Assembly (NCBI GenBank): GCA_046728115.1
Contig: JBKPDW010000628.1
Span: 1 to 6,724 of the forward strand
Reading direction: 5' to 3'
Length of the DNA: 6,724 bases
DNA from: CAVSWN01 sp046728115
GTDB lineage: Bacteria; Acidobacteriota; Vicinamibacteria; Vicinamibacterales; CAVVIG01
This document shows, piece by piece, positions 1-5,262 of this stretch. Both the position numbers and the translations under genes were made by a program. Below the pieces are notes generated by a model. It did not search any database, was not told the origin of the DNA, and was given only the letters and a program-made list of their open reading frames with translations. Positions within the stretch are counted from its first letter, which is position 1. Each line of letters begins with the position of its first letter.

Positions 1-2274
1 GCTGAGCAGTGGCCGCAGGGCGGCCACTGCATCGAAACCCTGGTGTGGAAACACCGCCTGATGAACGGCATCCCAACGCCAGTGCGTCATGTCGCTGCCG
101 AGCCGCCTGACAAGATCAGTCAGGCCCGTGTGCAGCGCGTCGGTAACGGCATCGTCGCACGTCTCGTGCTCGGCGGTCGCGACGTTCTCGCACCATGGCG
201 AATCGTTCGTGGCGAGCGTCTTCAACACGAAACGGGTGACAAAGGAGAACCGTCCTTTGTAGTCGTCGAGCGCGATCGGACCGAGATCATCGCCGGCGAT
301 GGTTGGCGCGAGCTGGTAGAACCATGCCGCGAAAATCGCCGCCGCGGCGCTTGCGCCAGTAGCGTCGAAATTCCACGCCTTCAACAGATCGAGAGCGCGT
401 CGATCGAAGCCTTCTCGAGGGTGCGAGCGGGCGAGAAGAGCAGGAAGCAGCACCTTCGCATGCAGCGACAGCGTATCCGCCTGGATGCGCGCAAAATCGT
501 CTGGCGTAAATCCCGGCTCACCAGCCTTGCCCGCCCGGCGCGCCCTGCCTGCCTGCAGCAGTTCTGAAATCCGCTGTGCGCGGTACGGCTCGGGCCACTC
601 GAGCCCCAGGTGATAGCGATAGGTCCGCGGCTCAGGGCGATGGTTCGCGGTGACGATGACGTGATCCGGCGGGTCGTAGAGATGAGGGAGTTCGTCGAAC
701 GGAATCCATCCGGTCCATTCGTTGTTTCCGGTCCACCCGTCCGCCGGTCTGGAGCCATCGCCGCTGGCGCGAATCGGAATGTGGCCGGGCGCATAGTATC
801 CAATGTGGCCGTTGACGTCGGCGTAGACGAAGTTCTGTGACGGCACCACGAAGTCGCGCAGCGCGCTCGTGAACTGTTCCCAGCTGCGAGCTTCGTTCAG
901 CCTGAGAAACGACGACAGGGTGGAATCGTCGGCATCGAGTGCTGTCCACCGGAACGCCAAGGCCTCGCGCGGCGGCGGCTTGAGGTGCCCTGGTGGAGGC
1001 GGCGTGGCGTTGATCGCATCCGACACGAGCGGGCCGTGTCGCGTCACCCGCACATCGAGCCGCAAATCGTCGGCGCCCTTGACGCGAATCGTTTCGGGCA
1101 CGATGGTCATCGGTTCCATCGCGCCACGGAATTCGGCAAGCTTTCCGGTATCGTCCAGGTGCTCGCGATACAAGTCCTCGACATCGGCCGCAACGTTGGT
1201 CGCGCCCCAGGCGATGAAACGGTTGCGCCCGAGCGCCACGGCCGGCGCACCGGGAAGGGTCGCGCCGATGATCTCGAAGTCGCCGCCGGCTACGTGGGCG
1301 AGATACCACGTAGACGGCAATCGCGTGCCGAGATGCGGATCGTTGGCCAGCAACGGCTTGCCGCTGGCGGTGAGCGTGCCGTCGACGACCCAGTTGTTCG
1401 ATCCAAGGGCTTCGCTTCTCATCCCGCCGAGCAGGAAATCGCGAACCGAGGGCAATCCCTGCGACAAACTCTCCACCACGGAGGACACGGTGGACACCGA
1501 GGAAAAGTTATGCCGATCATCTTTGCTTGCCGCCGGGCCGTGCGACTCCGACCGAAAACCCGGTGAAGAGCGGCTGATGGATTTTTCCTCCGTGTCCCCT
1601 GTGTCCTCTGTGGTGGGCACTATGCTCAGGCCATCGACTGCATACGCCGGCATCAGCTGCGCCATGCGCTGTTCGCCGACGGCCCGGACGAGATCGTCAC
1701 GCAGCAGCTCGAACGAGTAGTTCGCGCTCAGATCCCAGGCCATCATCTTGACCCAGACGATCACGTCCGGTCCGCTCCACGGCTCGGGCTCGAAGCGGAG
1801 CAACGAGAACTCGGGAGGCAGTGCCGTGCCATGATGCGTCGCGATGAACGCGTTCACGCCCGCTATGTACGCGTTGATCTGTTGCTTCGCCCCATCAGGT
1901 GTCTGTGCCCATGCGGCGCGAGCCGCGCGCCCGAAGCCGACGGTGCGGAGGAAGCGATCCTGAGGAATTGTGGCTTTCCCGAAGATCTCTGACAGCCGCC
2001 CGTTGCCGATGCGGCGCTGAAATTCCATCTGCCAGAGTCGATCCTGCGCGTGCACGTACCCCAGTCCAAACAGCGCGTCAGCCTTGTTCGACGCGAACAC
2101 GTGTGGAATCGCGTCGGCATCGCGAACGATTTCAACGGTTGCTGAAATTCCCTGCACCGCGTCAGCGCCCTCGATGACCGGCAGGGATCGTCGCATGAGC
2201 AGATAAACGGCGGCCAGGACGACCGCTACGAGCAGCAGGATCGCCACGAGCGCTTTCACGAGCCATCGGCGCAT
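1..2274 (-). CDS. Penicillin acylase family Ntn hydrolase (3' end outside window)
   Basis: Predicted N-terminal-nucleophile amidohydrolase made as a precursor that cleaves itself into alpha and beta chains; the family hydrolyses amide bonds in penicillins, cephalosporins, acyl-homoserine lactones and lipopeptides. The frame is open for 758 codons from ATG 2274 to the left edge. Residues 5-27 form a hydrophobic signal or signal-anchor, so a periplasmic site is likely. The motif GSNNWVVDG places the catalytic Ser at residue 292 (codon 1401-1399), the first residue of the beta chain. NDPHLG puts His at beta position 23 (residue 314), DVEDLY at beta 73-78 matches the calcium-binding region of penicillin G acylase, and TANHRP (Asn 544) matches the oxyanion-hole Asn region. 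The alpha-beta linker, residues about 220-268, is encoded by an inserted palindromic repeat. No Shine-Dalgarno precedes the ATG. By comparison with E. coli penicillin G acylase (about 846 aa), the last 60-100 residues are missing. Family assignment is secure; the substrate cannot be told. Confidence 0.95.
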   Translation of the reverse strand, partial: MRRWLVKALVAILLLVAVVLAAVYLLMRRSLPVIEGADAVQGISATVEIVRDADAIPHVFASNKADALFGLGYVHAQDRLWQMEFQRRIGNGRLSEIFGKATIPQDRFLRTVGFGRAARAAWAQTPDGAKQQINAYIAGVNAFIATHHGTALPPEFSLLRFEPEPWSGPDVIVWVKMMAWDLSANYSFELLRDDLVRAVGEQRMAQLMPAYAVDGLSIVPTTEDTGDTEEKSISRSSPGFRSESHGPAASKDDRHNFSSVSTVSSVVESLSQGLPSVRDFLLGGMRSEALGSNNWVVDGTLTASGKPLLANDPHLGTRLPSTWYLAHVAGGDFEIIGATLPGAPAVALGRNRFIAWGATNVAADVEDLYREHLDDTGKLAEFRGAMEPMTIVPETIRVKGADDLRLDVRVTRHGPLVSDAINATPPPPGHLKPPPREALAFRWTALDADDSTLSSFLRLNEARSWEQFTSALRDFVVPSQNFVYADVNGHIGYYAPGHIPIRASGDGSRPADGWTGNNEWTGWIPFDELPHLYDPPDHVIVTANHRPEPRTYRYHLGLEWPEPYRAQRISELLQAGRARRAGKAGEPGFTPDDFARIQADTLSLHAKVLLPALLARSHPREGFDRRALDLLKAWNFDATGASAAAAIFAAWFYQLAPTIAGDDLGPIALDDYKGRFSFVTRFVLKTLATNDSPWCENVATAEHETCDDAVTDALHTGLTDLVRRLGSDMTHWRWDAVHQAVFPHQGFDAVAALRPLLS
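6..30. repeat. Perfect 11-bp stem-loop inside acylase coding sequence
   Basis: GCAGTGGCCGC at 6-16 pairs perfectly with GCGGCCACTGC at 20-30 across a 3-nt loop. It lies within codons for a conserved-looking stretch of the acylase (AVAALRPLLS, after FPHQGFD), so the protein is not visibly disrupted. It may be chance in GC-rich coding sequence, a structured mRNA segment, or a small palindrome. A transcription terminator is unlikely, since the reading frame continues through it and there is no T-run. Confidence 0.45.
1473..1616. repeat. Inverted nonamer-repeat element inserted in frame in the acylase gene
   Basis: Two 34-nt arms, 1473-1506 and 1583-1616, are reverse complements at 30 of 34 positions and enclose a 76-nt spacer. 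Each arm holds three 9-nt units of the form (A/C)CACGGAGG (left arm units at 1476-1484, 1485-1493 and 1494-1502), followed by an A-run. The whole element is 144 nt, exactly 48 codons, and no stop arises in the acylase frame. There the arms encode TTEDTGDTEEK on one side and an S/V-rich peptide on the other, which is low-complexity sequence unlike the rest of the protein. I recall similar CCACGGAGGACACGG repeats scattered through several environmental bacterial genomes, but copy number here cannot be judged from one window. No transposase or clear target-site duplication is visible. Confidence 0.85.
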
Positions 2275-2280
2275 ATCTGA

Positions 2281-2286
2281 ATCATA
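2281..2286 (-). promoter_or_regulatory. Possible -10 box for leaderless acylase transcript
   Basis: On the minus strand TATGAT is followed by exactly six bases (TCAGAT) and then the acylase ATG at 2274. With normal -10 to start spacing, transcription would begin at or next to the A of the ATG, giving a leaderless mRNA, which fits the absence of a Shine-Dalgarno. I see no good -35 hexamer 16-18 nt upstream. The box overlaps the opposite-strand -10-like box by two bases. Confidence 0.45.
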
Positions 2287-2290
2287 CAAT
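2285..2290 (+). promoter_or_regulatory. Possible -10 box for leaderless DUF2400 transcript
   Basis: TACAAT, a close match to the sigma-70 -10 consensus, is followed by six bases (TGCGGA) and then ATG 2297. The spacing is the same as on the opposite strand. The sequence at the expected -35 position lies inside the acylase coding region and does not resemble TTGACA. This is inference from spacing and hexamer match only. Confidence 0.45.
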
Positions 2291-2296
2291 TGCGGA

Positions 2297-3181
2297 ATGC
2301 GGATCGCGGCAGGCGGACTACGGACCGAGGGTCTCAAAGGCGTGTTGGACCGGTTGTACGCGGAGTTCAACTACCCGGCTTCCGCCACCGATCCGATTCA
2401 CATCGTCCGTCGCTATCAACGTGCTGACGATCGCGAGGTCGTTGGATTCGTCGCGGCCTCGCTGGCGTTCGGCCGCGTCGCGAGCGTGCTGCAGTCGATC
2501 GAGCGGGTGCTCGCGGTCATGGGACCGCATCCGGCCGCGTATGTGCGCCGCTTCGATCCAGGCCGCGAGGCGCCGGCGTTTCGGGGCATCGTGCACCGGT
2601 GGACGCGTGAGGCGGATCTCGTGGCGCTGCTCTGGCTCGTTCGACAGATGATCGATCGTGCCGGCACGATTGAAGGATTCTTTCTCGAGGGCTCCGATCG
2701 CTCGGCGCCGGATGTCACGGCGGCTCTTGATAGCTTTGCCAACCGCGCCATCGCGCTGGATCTCGACGCGGCGTACGGCCGCCGGCGGCGCAAGCACGCT
2801 CGCCTCGGCGTGTGCTACTTCTTTCCACGCCCGTCCGCCGGCTCGGGGTGCAAACGTCTGAATCTCTTCCTGCGCTGGATGGTACGCCGCGATGCCCTCG
2901 ATCTCGGCGTCTGGACACAAGTGACGCCCGCGAAGCTCATCGTGCCTCTGGATACGCATGTGATTCGTGTCGGCCGATGCCTTGGACTCACCACCTACAG
3001 GAATCCCGGCTGGCGGATGGCACACCAAATCACCAGGTCGCTCCGAGAGCTGGATCAAGATGACCCGGTCAAGTACGACTTCGCGCTGTGTCACCTGGGC
3101 ATGATGAACGCGTGCGGTTTCGGCCGCGCAGAGGCCGACGCTCAATGTCCATTGCGTGGCCACTGTGCGCCACGAGTCTGA
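2297..3181 (+). CDS. TIGR02757/DUF2400 family protein, HhH-GPD-like
   Basis: A 294-residue cytoplasmic protein matching the TIGR02757/DUF2400 family, whose function is not established to my knowledge. Signatures are the N-terminal LYAEFN...DPI (20-34), AASLAFGRV (53-61), the block GSGCKRLNLFLRWMVRRD (182-199), LIVPLDTHVIRVGRCLGL (214-231) and DPVKYDFALCHLG (256-268). PLDTHVIRV resembles the VDTH(I/V)-R-V segment of endonuclease III/MutY glycosylases that holds the catalytic Asp (Asp219 here). No LPGVG-K helix-hairpin-helix with the lyase lysine is visible. The C terminus carries Cys265, Cys273, Cys284 and Cys290, reminiscent of the endonuclease III iron-sulfur loop but lacking one expected cysteine. 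The start is chosen from the -10/ATG spacing; GTG 2342 or TTG 2345 (preceded by AAAGG) are alternatives that would remove about 15 residues of poorly conserved N terminus. It is divergent from the acylase gene and convergent with the GT4 gene. Confidence 0.9.
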   Translation: MRIAAGGLRTEGLKGVLDRLYAEFNYPASATDPIHIVRRYQRADDREVVGFVAASLAFGRVASVLQSIERVLAVMGPHPAAYVRRFDPGREAPAFRGIVHRWTREADLVALLWLVRQMIDRAGTIEGFFLEGSDRSAPDVTAALDSFANRAIALDLDAAYGRRRRKHARLGVCYFFPRPSAGSGCKRLNLFLRWMVRRDALDLGVWTQVTPAKLIVPLDTHVIRVGRCLGLTTYRNPGWRMAHQITRSLRELDQDDPVKYDFALCHLGMMNACGFGRAEADAQCPLRGHCAPRV

Positions 3182-3196
3182 CTTCCACGTCAGACT
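3175..3196. terminator. Hairpin between convergent genes, probable weak bidirectional terminator
   Basis: AGTCTGAC (3175-3182) and GTCAGACT (3189-3196) form a perfect 8-bp stem with a 6-nt loop. The DUF2400 TGA (3179-3181) lies in the left arm and the GT4 TGA (3192-3190 on the minus strand) in the right arm, so the stem is built around the two stop codons. The downstream T-run on the plus strand is only three bases and is absent on the minus strand, so intrinsic termination would be weak. Confidence 0.5.
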
Positions 3197-4314
3197 TTCA
3201 GGCTCTTTCCCGTTCGGTCGTTGACGATCCGCTGATACACGGCGGCTGTTCCAGCGACCATGCGCTCGACGGTGAACCGTTCGGTCACGCGAGCGTAGCC
3301 GGCGGCGCCGATGCGCGCGCGCATGTCGTCGTCGCCTAGGGCCCTCAGGATTGCGTCCGCCAGCGCACGCGCGTCACGGGGCGGGACGAGCAGTCCGTTG
3401 ATGCCATCCTCCACGATTTCCGGAATGCCGCCCGCGCGCGTGGCGACGATCGGCCGGCTGCATGCCATGGCATCGAGAAGCGAGGTGCCGAGGCCTTCGG
3501 TGACGGAGCTCATGGCGAACAGATCGAAGCCCTTGATACAGCCCAGGACGTCCATCCTGAAGCCGGGCAGCAGCACGTGCTTCTCGAGATGGTGCTCGCG
3601 CACCTGCTTCTCGAGGTGCTCACGCAACTCGCCGTCGCCGAGAATGACGAAGCGCGCGTCGGGCATCTGCTGCACGACGAGATGCGCGGCGTCGACCAGG
3701 TAGCGCTGACCCTTGTGTGGCACCAGCGCGGCGACATTGCCGACCACCGGTGCGTGGTGCGGGAGCCAGAACGCTTGGTGCACGTCGACCCTGGGCGCCG
3801 CCAGCACGTGCTCGACGTCAATGCCTTCGTGGACGGTCACGATTCGATCGGCCGGGACAGCGTCGGCGATCAGCATCTGACGGATGGCCTCGGATGCGGC
3901 GATGAAGCAGTCCACCTGGCGATGCTTCCACCGCGAAAACGAGTTGCCCTTGAGGTGGAAGTCGACGCGGCGCGAGGCGATGAGCGCCGGCGGCGTCCCG
4001 GTTGAGACGCCCGAGCCCAGTGACAGCGCCAGAGATGCCATGGCGAGTCCGTGCGGATCGTGTGCGTGGATCACGTCGGGCGTCAGCCGCTTGAGCAGAC
4101 GTGACAAACGCCACGCCGCCGTCAGGTCCATCTCCGCGCGTGGCGCCAGCGGAATCAGCTCCAGTCCTTCGGCGGCACGTTGGCGCAGTTCGCCCGCCGG
4201 ATGTGCGACGAGCGCCGCGCGATGTCCCATCGAACGCAGCCCGTTGACGGTCAGCAGAACCTGGTTCTGGCCGCCGCGCCACGTGCGGGCTGTGTCGATG
4301 TGAAGCGAGAACAT
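3190..4314 (-). CDS. Glycosyltransferase family 4 (GT-B fold)
   Basis: Retaining GT4-type glycosyltransferase, predicted to move a sugar from a nucleotide donor to a lipid or glycan acceptor at the cytoplasmic face of the inner membrane, probably in LPS or surface polysaccharide synthesis. Counting from ATG 4314 (374 aa): acceptor-side start MFSLHIDTARTWRGGQNQ (1-18), HAHD (83-86), HEGID (162-166), the donor-domain opening with HKG (200-202), GDGE (226-229), and the signature EGLGTSLLDAMA (273-284), followed by RPIVATRAGGIPEIV. The signature is EX7D (Glu273, Asp281) where most family members have EX7E. ATG 4314 is preferred because it begins at the usual family N terminus; TTG 4326 would add four residues drawn from the repeat. 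No convincing ribosome binding site is seen, since the upstream bases are repeat sequence. It lies 41 nt after the GT2 stop and is probably co-transcribed. Donor and acceptor are unknown. Confidence 0.93.
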   Translation of the reverse strand: MFSLHIDTARTWRGGQNQVLLTVNGLRSMGHRAALVAHPAGELRQRAAEGLELIPLAPRAEMDLTAAWRLSRLLKRLTPDVIHAHDPHGLAMASLALSLGSGVSTGTPPALIASRRVDFHLKGNSFSRWKHRQVDCFIAASEAIRQMLIADAVPADRIVTVHEGIDVEHVLAAPRVDVHQAFWLPHHAPVVGNVAALVPHKGQRYLVDAAHLVVQQMPDARFVILGDGELREHLEKQVREHHLEKHVLLPGFRMDVLGCIKGFDLFAMSSVTEGLGTSLLDAMACSRPIVATRAGGIPEIVEDGINGLLVPPRDARALADAILRALGDDDMRARIGAAGYARVTERFTVERMVAGTAAVYQRIVNDRTGKSLKV

Positions 4315-4323
4315 GCAGAGGTT

Positions 4324-4392
4324 CAAGTCTCAAGTCTCAAGTTTCAAGTTTGAGGTCAAGTTTGAGACTTGAGCCTCGAGACTTGAGACTTG
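4324..4392. repeat. Heptamer-based inverted repeat at the GT2/GT4 junction
   Basis: Forward-strand heptamers CAAGTCT, CAAGTCT, CAAGTTT, CAAGTTT (4324-4351) are followed by a short break, another CAAGTTT (4357-4363), then the opposite-sense heptamers GAGACTT, GAGCCTC, GAGACTT, GAGACTT (4364-4391). The outer 15 bp, 4324-4338 and 4378-4392, are perfect inverted repeats. CAAGTTTGAG also occurs as a direct repeat at 4345-4354 and 4357-4366. The element supplies the last codons and stop of the GT2 gene and fills nearly all of the gap before GT4. On RNA it could form a long stem. Confidence 0.85.
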
Positions 4393-5138
4393 CCCGAATG
4401 CTCCATCTCCCACAACTTTGCGAACTTCAGCAACACGTAATACGCGTTGAGCGCAGATACGATGAAGCCGGGAATGCCGTCGCGAATTCCGCCGTGCGCG
4501 ATGTAGTTTCTCAGGAAGGCGAGCCAGGGATGGGCGGCAATCTGAAGCAGACCGGCGCGGCGACCGGCTTCGTGCATCTGCCGCGCGGCGTAGGTCGTAT
4601 AGCGATCGATTGTTTCCAGATGATCGGAAATGTCGCGATATGCGTAGTGCTGGATCTCGCCACGAAGCTGACCGACAGCACCACGCACCGTGACGGCCTC
4701 GTGGACGTATCGGCCGGTCCATTCGGCGGTGCGCCTGTCGTAGAGCCGCAGCTGATAATCGGGATACCAATCGGTCGTGCGCATCCACCGGCCGAGATGC
4801 CACGTGACACGCGGGATGCGAAAGCCCGCCTGGGCCGGTGTGCGGGTCAGCAGGCCTTGAATCTCACGCGCCAGATCCGACGTGACCCGCTCGTCAGCGT
4901 CCAGCGAGAGAATCCAGTCGTGGCTTGCCGACGCTGCCGCGAAGTTCTTCTGATCAACGTACCCCGGCCACTCCCGCACGATGATTCGGCTCGTGAACCG
5001 GCGTGCGATCGCGACCGTGTCGTCGCTGCTCTGTGAGTCGACGACCACGATCTCGTCGGCCCACGCAACGGAGGTCAACGCCGCTTCGATATCCGCCGCC
5101 TCGTTTTTGGTGATGATGGTGACCGAAACCTTCGGCAC
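4356..5138 (-). CDS. Glycosyltransferase family 2, WaaE/KdtX-like
   Basis: Inverting GT-A glycosyltransferase of the type that adds glucose or another hexose to the LPS inner core (WaaE/KdtX group); the exact substrate is inference. It has 260 residues. Nucleotide-binding motifs are VTIITKNE (6-13) and VVVDSQSSDDT (31-41); QKNFA lies at 63-67; the metal-binding DXD is in SLDADE (78-83); the acceptor-side motifs WYPD (124-127), QLRLYD (129-134) and VHE (145-147) are typical of this group. A hydrophobic stretch at about 222-240 suggests peripheral membrane contact. The start is GTG 5138, set by the conserved MPKVSVTIITKNE; TACACT lies six bases upstream and there is no Shine-Dalgarno. The final dozen residues (GKSQVSRLKSQT) and the TGA are encoded by the heptamer repeat, so the native C terminus was probably near KLWEMEHS and read into the repeat until a new stop. 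It probably heads a two-gene unit with GT4. Confidence 0.93.
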   Translation of the reverse strand: MPKVSVTIITKNEAADIEAALTSVAWADEIVVVDSQSSDDTVAIARRFTSRIIVREWPGYVDQKNFAAASASHDWILSLDADERVTSDLAREIQGLLTRTPAQAGFRIPRVTWHLGRWMRTTDWYPDYQLRLYDRRTAEWTGRYVHEAVTVRGAVGQLRGEIQHYAYRDISDHLETIDRYTTYAARQMHEAGRRAGLLQIAAHPWLAFLRNYIAHGGIRDGIPGFIVSALNAYYVLLKFAKLWEMEHSGKSQVSRLKSQT

Positions 5139-5144
5139 GCGGGG

Positions 5145-5150
5145 AGTGTA
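5145..5150 (-). promoter_or_regulatory. Possible -10 box for the GT2-GT4 unit
   Basis: On the minus strand TACACT is followed by six bases (CCCCGC) and then GTG 5138. This is the same -10-to-start distance as at the divergent pair at 2275-2296, and there is again no Shine-Dalgarno. A loose -35-like CTGACC lies further upstream (5179-5174), at a spacing too long to be convincing. Confidence 0.35.
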
Positions 5151-5182
5151 GCAGAGCGTCTTTCGCGGTCGGAGGTCAGGTC

Positions 5183-5258
5183 GTAGGGATCAGGGAATAG
5201 CGATTAGGGGAGTAGGGGTAGGGAATCCCCAACCCCCAATCCCGAGTTCCCAATCCGT
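5183..5258. repeat. G-rich/C-rich heptamer inverted repeat between TolC and GT2 genes
   Basis: Forward strand units GTAGGGA, TCAGGGA, ATAGCGA, TTAGGGG, AGTAGGGG and TAGGG (5183-5223) are followed by AATCCCC, AACCCCC, AATCCCG, AGTTCCC and AATCCGT (5224-5258). The period is about 7 nt and the two arms are imperfect reverse complements. The C-arm unit resembles the CCCCA(A/G)T heptamer described as STRR1 in cyanobacteria, recalled from memory. It occupies most of the 124-nt gap, starting 5 nt beyond the TolC stop. Minus-strand RNA can pair GGGGT-T-GGG with CCC-T-ACCCC around a GATT loop, which might help end TolC transcription. The G-runs could also form a loose quadruplex. Confidence 0.8.
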
Positions 5259-5262
5259 CCAG

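Noticed and set aside
869..1720. Long plus-strand open frame (283 codons) opposite the acylase gene
   Set aside because: It is antisense to a frame with clear acylase motifs, shows no recognisable domain, and its apparent repeat peptide is the complement of the inserted palindrome.
2318..3163. Minus-strand open frame (281 codons) opposite the DUF2400 gene
   Set aside because: The plus-strand frame carries several conserved family signatures; this one is a shadow typical of GC-rich coding DNA.
3311..3324. 14-bp alternating purine-pyrimidine palindrome ATGCGCGCGCGCAT
   Set aside because: It lies inside GT4 coding sequence, encodes ordinary residues (MRARI), and is easily explained by GC-rich codon use.
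4324..4326. TTG as the GT4 start codon
   Set aside because: It lies in the repeat, has no ribosome binding site, and adds residues not matching the family N terminus; ATG 4314 fits better.
4324..4392. CRISPR-like repeat array
   Set aside because: The units are 7 nt without spacers of uniform length and reverse sense halfway, so this is an inverted short-word repeat.
5186..5223. Canonical G-quadruplex
   Set aside because: Only three G-runs are closely spaced (5207-5223); a fourth needs an 11-nt loop, so a stable quadruplex is not supported.
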